From Flavobacterium sp. LHD-80 (GTDB lineage: Bacteria; Bacteroidota; Bacteroidia; Flavobacteriales; Flavobacteriaceae), in the NCBI RefSeq assembly GCF_030929605.1, contig NZ_JAVFVS010000001.1, positions 310,001 through 374,000 on the forward strand: 64,000 nt of DNA. Direction: 5' to 3'. Within the stretch, counting starts at the first letter, position 1. Each line of letters opens with the position of its first letter. This document shows, piece after piece, positions 33,971 through 42,393 of this stretch. Both the position numbers and the translations under genes were made by a program. The notes under the pieces were generated by a model. It was not told the origin of the DNA. It did no database searches and saw only the letters and a program-made list of their open reading frames with translations.

Positions 33971-35344
33971 ATGTCGAACATTGAAAATGTCATCCAAGCA
34001 GAAAAAAGGAATGCAATTATTCCGATGGTTATCCTGACCGCATTATTTTTTATTCTCGGATTTGTAACCTGGCTAAACGGACCTTTAATTCCATTTTTTG
34101 AATTAGCTTGTGAGTTGTCTTCTTCTCAGGCTTACTTTGTAACTTTTGCCTTTTATATTGCATATTTTGTCATGGCAGTGCCATCATCATGGGTTATCGA
34201 AAAAGTAGGCTACAAAAATGGTATTTCGCTCGGATTATTGATAATTGCTTTAGGAGCATTTTTGTTTTATCCAGCAGCCGAAAGCCGTACTTTTTTACTG
34301 TTTTTAATAGCGCTCTTTGTCATGGGAACTGGTTTAGCAATTTTACAAACGGCTTCAAATCCTTATGTAGTTGTAATTGGTCCGAGAGAAAGTGCCGCAG
34401 CAAGAATCAGCGTTTTAGGGATTGCCAATAAATTAGCCGGATTTGTGGCGCCAATTATATTAACAGCTTTGGTTTTGTCTAATATGCAAGAGTTCACGGC
34501 AGACAAGATTGCGATGCTGGATTCAGTCTCAAAATCAAATGCTTTAAATTCTCTTGCATTACAATTACAAAGACCTTATCTTTATATGGGATTGATTATT
34601 ATAGTGTTAGCTTTATTTGTGAAGCTTTCGCCGCTCCCAGAAATTGATTTAGATGAAGAAGGAAATATTTCAAATTTGAGTATTTTCCAACAAATTAAAA
34701 ATGCATTCAAACGTCCTCAATTGGTTTTAGGAGTAATCACTTTAATGCTGTATTTGGCAGCCGAAGTTTTGGCTGGAGATTCAATTGGAGGTTTTGGAAA
34801 ACAATTAGGCGTTTACGGCGACGAAGGAAATTTTTATTTAAAACTAACTTCTTTTACAATGTCGGCGATGGTTGTGGGGTATATTTTAGGAATAACATTG
34901 ATTCCAAAATACCTTTCGCAGGTTACGGCTTTAAAAGGATCTGGAGTTTTAGGAATCATTTTGGTTCTGGCAATAGTTCTGATTTCGCCAAAATTGGCAA
35001 TTCAACTGCCAGGAATTCCAAGTTTGCCAATTGTGATTTTATTGGTTGCAATGTTAGGTTTGGCAAATGCACTTTGTTGGCCGGCAATTTGGCCAATGGC
35101 GTTAGAAGATTTAGGCGGATACACTAAAATAGGAAGTGCTATTTTAATTATGGGAATTATTGGCGGTGCTATTTTTCCTTTGTTTTATGGCTTGATCACC
35201 GAAACAATAAATACAGCAAATATTGAAGCTGGAACAGTGGAAACATCACGAAGCGGAAATCAATTGGCCTATTTAATGCTTTTACCATCGTATTTAATGA
35301 TTCTTTTTTATGCTGTAAAAGGGCATAAATACAGAAGATGGTAG
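33971..35344 (+). CDS. MFS sugar transporter, FucP/NagP type
   Basis: A 457-residue inner-membrane permease of 12 helices. The N-terminal 'FILGFVTWLNGPLIPFFELAC' region and 'GLAILQTASNPYVVVIGP' (conserved Asn-Pro) are typical of the fucose:proton symporter (FHS) family that also contains the GlcNAc transporter NagP. It probably imports the monosaccharide released in the periplasm by GH109/GH35-type enzymes or by other glycosidases. It is 31 bp upstream of nagB, so the two are probably co-transcribed. Confidence 0.88.
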   Translation: MSNIENVIQAEKRNAIIPMVILTALFFILGFVTWLNGPLIPFFELACELSSSQAYFVTFAFYIAYFVMAVPSSWVIEKVGYKNGISLGLLIIALGAFLFYPAAESRTFLLFLIALFVMGTGLAILQTASNPYVVVIGPRESAAARISVLGIANKLAGFVAPIILTALVLSNMQEFTADKIAMLDSVSKSNALNSLALQLQRPYLYMGLIIIVLALFVKLSPLPEIDLDEEGNISNLSIFQQIKNAFKRPQLVLGVITLMLYLAAEVLAGDSIGGFGKQLGVYGDEGNFYLKLTSFTMSAMVVGYILGITLIPKYLSQVTALKGSGVLGIILVLAIVLISPKLAIQLPGIPSLPIVILLVAMLGLANALCWPAIWPMALEDLGGYTKIGSAILIMGIIGGAIFPLFYGLITETINTANIEAGTVETSRSGNQLAYLMLLPSYLMILFYAVKGHKYRRW

Positions 35345-35375
35345 AATAAATAAGAGAAATTAAAAAAACTATATC

Positions 35376-37304
35376 ATGTTAAAAAGTAAAATCGACAAAG
35401 CAACGGGATTCGAAAAACGATTCGAAAACATCAATACGGTTGTTTTTGAAAATTCGTCAGATGCTTCAAAAGCAGTTGCTCAAGAAATTGCAGCTTTAAT
35501 TCAATCAAAACAAAAAGAAAATCAGCCTTGTATTTTAGGTTTGGCAACAGGTTCTTCTCCAAAAGGGCTTTATGCTGAATTAGTTCGCTTGCATAAAGAA
35601 GAAGGTTTGAGTTTTAAAAACGTAATCAGTTTTAATTTGGATGAATATTATCCAATGGAACCAAACTCAATCAACAGTTATGTTCGTTTTATGAAAGAAT
35701 TGCTGTTTGATCATGTCGATATTTTACCTGAAAACGCGCACGTTCCAGACGGACTTTTGACAAAAGAACAAATTGCTGATTATTGTCATGAATATGAAGC
35801 TAAAATCGAAGCTTTGGGCGGTATTGATTTGCAAATTCTTGGAATTGGAGGAAACGGACATATCGGTTTTAATGAATCGGGTTCGCTTCAAAACTCTAAA
35901 ACACGTTTAGTGGCTTTAGATCATATTACAAGAGTAGCGGCAAGTAAAGATTTCTTCGGATTGAACAATACGCCAAGAACGGCAATCACACTCGGAGTTA
36001 AAAAAATCATGGAAGCCAAAAGAGTAATTTTATTGGCTTGGGGAGAAGGAAAAGCAAATATTGTAAAAAGATCTGTTGAGGATGAAGTTACAAATAGAGT
36101 TCCAGCTTCGTTTTTGCAGGAACATGATAATGCTGTTTTTATTTTAGATAAAGAAGCTTCTTCAAAATTAACAAGAATCAACAAACCTTGGTTGGTTGAA
36201 AAAATTGTTTGGACAGATAAATTAACTCGTAAAGCAGTTTTAGGATTGGCTTTAGATCTTAAAAAACCAATTTTAAAACTTACAGATGCTGATTATATCG
36301 AAAACGGAATGAGCGATTTATTAGCAGATTCTGGTCCAGCATATGATACGAATATTAAAATTTTCAACAAACTTCAAAATACAATTACGGGCTGGCCAGG
36401 CGGAAAACCAAATGCAGACGACACAAATCGTCCTGAAAGAGCTGAACCGGCTAAAAAGCGTGTATTGATTTTTAGTCCGCATCCAGATGATGATATTATC
36501 AGTATGGGAGGAACTTTCATGCGTCTGCAGGAGCAAGGTCACGAAGTACATGTTGCGTATCAAACTTCAGGAAATATCGCTGTCGCGGATGATGAGGCGC
36601 TGCGTTTTGCAAGATTCGTGATTGATTATAACGAGAAATTCGGAATCAAAAGTGCAGAGGCAGATAACATTTATCAAAAAGCACACACCTTTTTAGAGAA
36701 TAAAAAGAACAGTGAAATTGATATTCCGGAGGTTCGTTACATTAAAGGATTAATTAGAAAAGGAGAGGCGAGAGCAACAAGTCATTTTGTTGGTTTGCCA
36801 GATAGTCAAATTCATTTTATGGAATTGCCTTTTTATGAAACCGGAACAATTGAGAAAAAACCAATTGGTCACGAAGATATTCAGTTAACAGTTGATTTAA
36901 TCGAAAAAATTAAACCACATCAAATCTACGCTGCAGGAGATTTAGCAGATCCACACGGAACGCACAAAGTTTGTCTGGACGCTATTTTTGAAGCTGTAAA
37001 AGTTTTAAAACCAAAATCATTTATGGATGATTGTTGGTTATGGTTGTACCGCGGTGCTTGGCAGGAATGGGGAATTGACGAAGTTGAAATGGCTGTACCA
37101 ATGAGCCCAGACCAAGTTTTAGCAAAACGCCACGGAATCTTCAAACATCAATCTCAAAAAGACGGCGTTGTCTTCCAAGGAACTGATGCCAGAGAATTTT
37201 GGCAGAGAGCCGAAGACAGAAACAGCGAAACAGCAGCTTTATATCAGCAATTAGGTTTGGCAACTTATGCAGCGATGGAAGCTTTTGTGAGATGGCATTA
37301 TTAA
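35376..37304 (+). CDS. nagB: NagB glucosamine-6-phosphate deaminase fused to a PIG-L/LmbE domain
   Basis: A 642-residue two-domain enzyme. The NagB domain (about 20-275) has 'GLATGSSPKGLYAEL', the catalytic aspartate in 'SFNLDEYYPM' and the His/Glu set in 'GIGGNGHIGFNESGS'. The C-terminal PIG-L deacetylase-like domain (about 355-642) has the zinc motif 'FSPHPDDDIISMGG' and a later 'DLADPHGTHKVCLDA' His. NagB turns glucosamine-6-phosphate into fructose-6-phosphate plus ammonia. The fused domain could deacetylate GlcNAc-6-phosphate or a related N-acetyl sugar, replacing NagA; this length is typical in Bacteroidota. It ends the amino-sugar catabolism unit. Confidence 0.92.
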   Translation: MLKSKIDKATGFEKRFENINTVVFENSSDASKAVAQEIAALIQSKQKENQPCILGLATGSSPKGLYAELVRLHKEEGLSFKNVISFNLDEYYPMEPNSINSYVRFMKELLFDHVDILPENAHVPDGLLTKEQIADYCHEYEAKIEALGGIDLQILGIGGNGHIGFNESGSLQNSKTRLVALDHITRVAASKDFFGLNNTPRTAITLGVKKIMEAKRVILLAWGEGKANIVKRSVEDEVTNRVPASFLQEHDNAVFILDKEASSKLTRINKPWLVEKIVWTDKLTRKAVLGLALDLKKPILKLTDADYIENGMSDLLADSGPAYDTNIKIFNKLQNTITGWPGGKPNADDTNRPERAEPAKKRVLIFSPHPDDDIISMGGTFMRLQEQGHEVHVAYQTSGNIAVADDEALRFARFVIDYNEKFGIKSAEADNIYQKAHTFLENKKNSEIDIPEVRYIKGLIRKGEARATSHFVGLPDSQIHFMELPFYETGTIEKKPIGHEDIQLTVDLIEKIKPHQIYAAGDLADPHGTHKVCLDAIFEAVKVLKPKSFMDDCWLWLYRGAWQEWGIDEVEMAVPMSPDQVLAKRHGIFKHQSQKDGVVFQGTDAREFWQRAEDRNSETAALYQQLGLATYAAMEAFVRWHY

Positions 37305-37305
37305 G

Positions 37306-37337
37306 GTTCTAAGATGCTAAGGTTCTGAGATTCTAAG
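37306..37337. repeat. octamer repeat array starting 1 bp after nagB
   Basis: GTTCTAAG, ATGCTAAG, GTTCTGAG and ATTCTAAG in tandem. A degenerate further copy (ATTCTGAG, ATGCTACG) lies at 37453-37468. Confidence 0.85.
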
Positions 37338-37384
37338 TTTTTTTCAGTATTTTAGAAATTAGTAATTAGTTAAATAATAATTTT

Positions 37385-37437
37385 GAAGCAGGAAGAGAGA
37401 ATTAAAAAAAGATTCTTTTTTCTTGCTTCTTTTTTTG
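37385..37437 (+). terminator. likely terminator of nagB
   Basis: An arm at 37385-37400 pairs imperfectly with 37414-37429 and is followed by a T run (37430-37436). A similar, less perfect block occurs at 37538-37588, just in front of the DUF3820 gene. Confidence 0.5.
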
Positions 37438-37594
37438 TTTTAAATATCTGAGATTCTGAGATGCTACGCTTTTAATCCTTGTAAATTCTTTTAATCTGTG
37501 GCAAAAGAGAAAATAAGTGATAGTTTTGTAAGCGATTGAAGCAGAAAAGAAGAGAATATAAGTCTTTCATCTTGCTTCTTTCTTCTTCTAAACT

Positions 37595-37831
37595 ATGGAA
37601 CAAGACAAAAAACTTCTCATAAAATTAGCGCATACCAAAATGCCTTTCGGGAAATACGAAGGACGTTTTTTAATTGATTTACCCGAATATTATGTGGTTT
37701 GGTATCATAATAAAGGTTTTCCAAATGGAGAATTAGGACAACAATTACAGCTTATTTATGAGTTAAAATTAAATGGATTAGAAGAATTGATACGTAATAT
37801 TAAGAAACAATATCCAAAACCTATAAAATAG
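37595..37831 (+). CDS. DUF3820 family protein
   Basis: A 78-residue cytoplasmic protein with the family pattern 'KMPFGKYEGRFLIDLPEYYVVWY' (short core: GKYEG...DLPEYYV) and 'NGLEELIRNI' at the C-terminal helix. DUF3820 proteins are about this length and resemble the small domain next to exonuclease folds; the role of stand-alone members is unknown. It stands alone between the glycan locus and the exporter locus. Confidence 0.85.
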   Translation: MEQDKKLLIKLAHTKMPFGKYEGRFLIDLPEYYVVWYHNKGFPNGELGQQLQLIYELKLNGLEELIRNIKKQYPKPIK

Positions 37832-37982
37832 TAAGAAAAATCTTTGGTAGTTTGATTTTTTTTATTTAAGTTTGAAATACAAAAATATTATAATTTCCAA
37901 AAACAAAGTGATACCACAGAATTCAAGACTGAATTCATAAATGTGTACAAGTCAGTGTTTTTTAAATTATAATATTTTTTTT

Positions 37983-38816
37983 ATGCCTAAACTTACTTCT
38001 ATAGCAAGTATTACTTGCTGGTATGGCAAATTCCCTTGGTACTTTCCTTATTTTTTACATTCTTGCTCTTTTAACCCAACTGTCGATTTTTATATTATTA
38101 CTCATAATAAAAATAAGATTGACAACAAACCGGATAATGTAAAAATAATCTACAAAACACTTGATGAGATAAAAGCTTCTGCATCTGAAAAGCTTGGTTT
38201 CAAAGTCAGTATTGATTATCCATATAAATTATGTGATTTTAAACCTGCTTATGGTTTTTTGTTTCCTGAAATTGTTAAGGATTATGATTTTTGGGCACAA
38301 AGTGATCTTGATATTATATTTGGTGACATTCGATTATTTCTTACTGAAGATTTTTTAGCTTCTTATGATTTCATAAGTATGCGACATGATTATACGACAG
38401 GTTGTTTTGGGCTTTATCGGAATAATGAAAAAATGAATACTTTTTTCATGAAGAGCAAAGATTATAAATTTGTTTTTTCAAACCCGAAGCATTATTGTTT
38501 TGACGAATGTAATTTTGCTTGGGATCCACTTACTTATGGAAGATCAATTTTTGAAATTCATACTGAAATTGTAAGCTTCACTCATCTTATCAAAGCAGCA
38601 GAAATAACAAGAGAAATTAGAGCTCATTTTGACTTTATCATTATTGAAGGTTATACAGGCGATGTAGTTTTTGAAAATGGAAAAATTATTTATAAAAACG
38701 AATTCGAAGGGTTGCTGTTTCATCTTTTTTGGATTAAAAAAACTTACTCTCCTAAAATAGCTCTTAAAAAAATTCCGGATTTCTATAAAATTGGTCCCGT
38801 TAAGATCACACATTAA
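37983..38816 (+). CDS. DUF6625-type glycosyltransferase-like protein
   Basis: A 277-residue cytoplasmic protein. I place the start at the ATG at 37983 (MPKLTSIASITCWYGKF), because the 14 residues upstream do not match the family start. The DxD-like 'WAQSDLDIIFGDIRLFL' and 'SMRHDYTTGCFGLYRNNE' match the DUF6625 group of GT-A-like proteins in Bacteroidota, so sugar transfer is likely but unproved. It is 88 bp upstream of the lipase-like gene on the same strand and may modify the exported protein or the cell surface, though it could also be unrelated. Confidence 0.7.
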   Translation: MPKLTSIASITCWYGKFPWYFPYFLHSCSFNPTVDFYIITHNKNKIDNKPDNVKIIYKTLDEIKASASEKLGFKVSIDYPYKLCDFKPAYGFLFPEIVKDYDFWAQSDLDIIFGDIRLFLTEDFLASYDFISMRHDYTTGCFGLYRNNEKMNTFFMKSKDYKFVFSNPKHYCFDECNFAWDPLTYGRSIFEIHTEIVSFTHLIKAAEITREIRAHFDFIIIEGYTGDVVFENGKIIYKNEFEGLLFHLFWIKKTYSPKIALKKIPDFYKIGPVKITH

Positions 38817-38904
38817 GTCATAAATTAAATTTTAACAATAAAAAACTTACTAATTTAATTTATTTGTTTTATTTTTATCAAACCAATCAAAAAATATAAA
38901 TAAA

Positions 38905-40269
38905 ATGAGAGTATTAAAAAAGATGAGTTTTGATGCTTTAGTAGGGAATATCTCTATTGAAGATATGAAGTTTATTATGGCAGGCAGTGGGTCTGTTGTA
39001 GATGGGAGTTATTACACACAACCAATAGCAGGCGGCTTTGTGTCCGGTGGAGGCTCTGGGAATATGGGATATTATGCGAGTGATAGAGGTTTGTCTTCAC
39101 AATTTAGTCCCGCTGGAACTTTATTATTTACCCCAAATGGAAATTATAGTAATCCATCAATTTCATCAAACCAAAATACTTATGGTTACGGAACAACCAA
39201 TTATGGTGGAAGTTATGGTAGTGGGACAACCAATAATAATGGCGCTCCAGTATCAAATGGAACTGGTTGGGTAACAACTTCTAATGGTATGATTACTACT
39301 GATGCTCTTTCAATAAATAGGTTATTTGGACTTATTAATAGTAATTATTCAAGAGGTGCTGACCCCAGTGAAGGGATTAATACTTTTTTATTAAATGAAA
39401 CAACAGCTGCTGGTAGAGCTCAAAATAATATTATTTATGGAGGGTGGTTGGAGAACGTAACTGTGATTAACAGTTACAAAGGACCAAGCTCGATTCCAAT
39501 TGGTATTGTGATTGATAATGGTAATTTAAAATTAAACACCGGAATTTTAATGGGAAGTGGTGGTGTCACAATGGGTAGTGGTAGCACAACAACTTCAACA
39601 TATCAATCTTGGTTTGGAATGACTATACATGGAAGTACTTCTAAGCCAACTGCACTTGAGGCTGCAGTGATGTCGAAAGCAGTTTATGGGGACAATGTCA
39701 ATAATACAGATCTTAATGGATGGGAGGTGTCTAAACTGTTCACAGGATTAACCTATAATAATCCTTCTTCAGGTTTTAAATCGCAATTGTATGAAAGGAA
39801 CATAAATGGTAAAAAAGAGTATTGTTATGCTACAGCGGGAACAGAAGCGAGTATGGCAGATATCGCTGCAGATGTAATCCAGTTGGGCGGTCTTTCATTG
39901 CAGTATCAACAATCTGTTAATAATGCTAAAGCTCTTAAAGATTTACTAGGGGATGCATTATCTTTTACAGGACATTCTTTAGGAGGAGGCTTAGCAGAGG
40001 CAAATGCTCGAGCAACTGGTGAAAGTGCAACTACATTTAATGCTGCTGGATTAAGTTATTCAACAGCTGTTGTATTAGGTATTGGATTTATTTCGGATAC
40101 TAATGCATATATTATGTCTACTGATCCATTAAATGCATTGCAAGCATCTAATCCAGCATTAACTACTGCCGGAGGAGAAAAGCATTTTTTATCACCCTCA
40201 AGTACTTCAGGATCCGTAAATGGGCATAGTATTGATTCTGTTATTGAATCGTTAAAAAATAAAAGCTAA
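38905..40269 (+). CDS. leader-bearing lipase-like protein, candidate substrate of the C39 exporter
   Basis: A 454-residue protein with no classical signal peptide. Residues 1-27 ('LVGNISIEDMKFIMAG', cut expected after Gly27) resemble a double-glycine-type leader with helix 'IEDMKFIM', here ending Ala-Gly. Residues 28-110 are Gly/Ser/Asn/Tyr-rich. A C-terminal alpha/beta-hydrolase domain (about 245-454) has the nucleophile elbow in 'FTGHSLGGGLAE' (Ser358), 'TFNAAGL', a likely Asp407 ('STDPLN') and His441 ('NGHSID'), i.e. class 3 lipase or phospholipase type. The C39-type exporter at 42394-44580 is in the same unit. A secreted lipase with toxin or nutritional role is my inference. Confidence 0.78.
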   Translation: MRVLKKMSFDALVGNISIEDMKFIMAGSGSVVDGSYYTQPIAGGFVSGGGSGNMGYYASDRGLSSQFSPAGTLLFTPNGNYSNPSISSNQNTYGYGTTNYGGSYGSGTTNNNGAPVSNGTGWVTTSNGMITTDALSINRLFGLINSNYSRGADPSEGINTFLLNETTAAGRAQNNIIYGGWLENVTVINSYKGPSSIPIGIVIDNGNLKLNTGILMGSGGVTMGSGSTTTSTYQSWFGMTIHGSTSKPTALEAAVMSKAVYGDNVNNTDLNGWEVSKLFTGLTYNNPSSGFKSQLYERNINGKKEYCYATAGTEASMADIAADVIQLGGLSLQYQQSVNNAKALKDLLGDALSFTGHSLGGGLAEANARATGESATTFNAAGLSYSTAVVLGIGFISDTNAYIMSTDPLNALQASNPALTTAGGEKHFLSPSSTSGSVNGHSIDSVIESLKNKS

Positions 40270-40279
40270 ATTGATATTT

Positions 40280-40859
40280 ATGCAAACTAAACTATTAATT
40301 CTAATCGTTGTAATTTTTTCTTCATGCACATGTAGAGAGGCACATTTGACAAAAGATGAACGAGAATGGTTTTCTGCTTATCAAAAAGGGCAACAACTTA
40401 TATTTAAAAGCAATTTAGCAAATATGGATACAATCACGATAACTGATAAGGTTGAAAGGTATGGTAACAAAGATTGTAATTGGTTTGAAATTGGATCTGT
40501 GCAAAATAATATGATTAATATTGATTTAAAAACCAAAACTTGCAAAAATGAAAGCTATTGTGGCGGGGGAATTTCAATCAGTAAGGATAAAGAAAATGAA
40601 CGAAGTTTTCCGAGTTTTAGCCTTTTTGGTTTAATTTATTCTAAGTTATTCTAAGATACATCAAAAGGAAGCTCCTATAAAGAAATTAATAAAATTGACA
40701 ACCTCTCAAAAGTACTTAGAGACATTATGTTTTGAAGATAGATATAATGCAAATAATTTTGGTAATAATTACCTTAAATCTTTTTATTGGAACAAAAAAG
40801 AAGGACTGGTTAGATATGATACGAAAGAAGGAGAAGTGTTTGAATTATTGAAAAAGTAA
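40280..40859 (+). pseudogene. lipoprotein gene broken by a 10-bp tandem duplication
   Basis: The frame starts at ATG 40280 (lipobox 'IFSSC', Cys14) and stops at 40652-40654, giving 124 residues. The stop lies in a tandem duplication of TTATTCTAAG (40636-40645 and 40646-40655). Removing one copy restores an open frame to 40859, about 189 residues, ending 'GEVFELLKK' exactly as the intact paralogue at 40865-41416. Shared parts include 'KGQxxIFKSNL' and 'CxxxxYC'. The intact form would be a small envelope lipoprotein; it lies 10 bp after the lipase-like gene, an immunity-like position. Function unknown. Confidence 0.85.
40636..40655. repeat. 10-bp tandem duplication causing frameshift
   Basis: TTATTCTAAG occurs twice in direct contact. 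The unit length is not a multiple of three, and loss or gain of one copy would switch the reading frame of the lipoprotein gene. Confidence 0.9.
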
Positions 40860-40864
40860 ATAGA

Positions 40865-41416
40865 ATGAAAATTGTACTATCAATTTTATTACTCTTGCTT
40901 TTTTGTTCATGTGATTCTTCAGACAGACAATTTTCAAAAGATGAATTGGATTGGTTTGTGGCTTATAAAAAGGGTCAAATAATCATATTTAAAAGTAATT
41001 TGGGAAATTTTGACACTATAATTGTTTCTGAAACCACTAATGGTAATACTATAAATCTGTTTAAGAGCAGAGATTGTAAAAAGAATATAATGCTTACTTC
41101 CAACTTTTGCAAAAACAGAAAGTATTGTGATGTTGAAATTAGTATAGATAAGGAGGAAGATGAACTACAAAATTTTCCTTCTTTCAATGCTTTTGGATTG
41201 TATAGCATTGATTTAAATAACAATCATGCCTATGGTCAAAGTGTTACCTTGAAAATGACACACAGGAAGTATACTTCAGTTTATATTTTTGAACTTGGTT
41301 TGAATGCGTATAATTTAGAGAATGGTTATCTGAAATCTTTCTTCTGGGATAAAAGAGAAGGATTGATTTGCTATGAAAATCTTGCAGGAGAAGTCTTTGA
41401 ATTACTTAAAAAATAA
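40865..41416 (+). CDS. small lipoprotein, intact paralogue of the broken neighbour
   Basis: A 183-residue lipoprotein with lipobox 'LLLLFCSC' and Cys16, starting 5 bp after the end of the broken paralogue. It shares the motifs 'DELDWFVAYKKGQIIIFKSN' (related to DEREWFSAYQKGQ in the paralogue) and the C-terminal 'LKSFFWDKREGL...FELLKK'. I know no named family. Position in the exporter locus directly after a lipase-like cargo suggests a possible immunity or accessory role, which is inference only. Confidence 0.75.
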   Translation: MKIVLSILLLLLFCSCDSSDRQFSKDELDWFVAYKKGQIIIFKSNLGNFDTIIVSETTNGNTINLFKSRDCKKNIMLTSNFCKNRKYCDVEISIDKEEDELQNFPSFNAFGLYSIDLNNNHAYGQSVTLKMTHRKYTSVYIFELGLNAYNLENGYLKSFFWDKREGLICYENLAGEVFELLKK

Positions 41417-41536
41417 AATATATGAAAAGATTTTGTTTAACAAGGTCTAATGCTTAATCTCATTTTTATTTCCAAAAGCATATAAATACAAGATTTAATT
41501 TTTCTAAAATTTTAAACTATTTGAATAATAAAAATT

Positions 41537-41770
41537 ATGGTAGTATTATTTAATGCTAGCTACATTGAAGTAATAAATATAAAGAACCTTTTAAGTAGCT
41601 TTAATATTGAAAGTTACATTGAAAATGAATATATGGCTACGATAAAACCTTCATTATTAAGCGCTGGTGGTTTTAATTCAGTTTTTTTGCAGGTAAACGA
41701 AAAAGATTTTGAAAATGCAAAAAAAATACTTGAAGATTATAAAAATGGAAAATTTAGTTTGAACTCCTGA
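41537..41770 (+). CDS. DUF2007-type small protein
   Basis: A 77-residue protein with the pattern of DUF2007/putative signal-transducing proteins: 'VLFNASYIEVINIKNLL', 'GGFNSVFLQVNEKDFENAKKIL' and a final acidic Lys tail. DUF2007 is a small alpha-beta fold of unknown function, often near membrane or stress genes. It may be a passenger in this locus. Confidence 0.78.
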   Translation: MVVLFNASYIEVINIKNLLSSFNIESYIENEYMATIKPSLLSAGGFNSVFLQVNEKDFENAKKILEDYKNGKFSLNS

Positions 41771-41906
41771 TTTTAACCCTTTCTGAAGAAAATGAATTTT
41801 AATTTGCTTATTATAAAGGATAGAGAATAAGAAACATAAGTTTTTTGAATTATTGAAAACAAATATTAATTCAGATTATAAAAGGTTAGAGCGAAAATAG
41901 AATATT

Positions 41907-42122
41907 ATGAACAAGTATGAAAATTTGATAATTTATTTTTTTGGGATACTTTTTCTTGCTTTCTTTTGGGTCATACGCTTCAAGAAGTTTCATGATCCGA
42001 AAGATTTTAATAAAAAAAACTCTTATTTAAAAGGTTTGACTTTTAGGTTTTATTTAAGTTTTTTTTTAATACTTGGATTGATTTATGCTTTGATTCGGGA
42101 TTTTATTAAACTCTATAAATAA
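41907..42122 (+). CDS. small two-helix membrane protein, first of a tandem pair
   Basis: A 71-residue protein with membrane segments at about 7-24 and 48-66 and a basic loop ('RFKKFHDPKDFNKKNS') between them. The next gene encodes a similar layout. No family is recognised. Position next to the exporter allows an immunity or accessory role but nothing in the sequence proves it. Confidence 0.6.
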   Translation: MNKYENLIIYFFGILFLAFFWVIRFKKFHDPKDFNKKNSYLKGLTFRFYLSFFLILGLIYALIRDFIKLYK

Positions 42123-42139
42123 ATCACATAAAAGTAATT

Positions 42140-42355
42140 ATGGACGAAAAATATAAAAATTTTGCAATTCATTTGATAGGGCTATTTTGTCTGATGTTGT
42201 TTTGGGTCCTTATGTATAAAGTGTGCAATAAATTAAAATATTTCTCTGAAGATGATCTCTTTTTTAATAGTAAAACTTTAAATTTTTATTGTTTTTGTGT
42301 ACCTGTTACAGTTCTTTATGTTATTGGTTTGATATTAGAATTTACTGACCTCTAG
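42140..42355 (+). CDS. small two-helix membrane protein, second of a tandem pair
   Basis: A 71-residue protein of the same length as the previous gene, with matching hydrophobic positions ('LFWVLMYKVCNKLKYF' aligned to 'FFWVIRFKKFHDPKDF') and helices at about 9-26 and 48-66. It starts 17 bp after the first gene and ends 38 bp before the exporter gene. Identity is low but pattern and spacing support a diverged tandem duplication. Confidence 0.6.
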   Translation: MDEKYKNFAIHLIGLFCLMLFWVLMYKVCNKLKYFSEDDLFFNSKTLNFYCFCVPVTVLYVIGLILEFTDL

Positions 42356-42393
42356 TAAAAAGTGGCAAGTTTTAAAATACGTAAAAATTATTT

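Noticed and set aside
41417..41536. Small peptide gene after the intact lipoprotein
   Set aside because: Only an 11-codon frame begins at the nearby ATG, and no leader or modification motif is seen.
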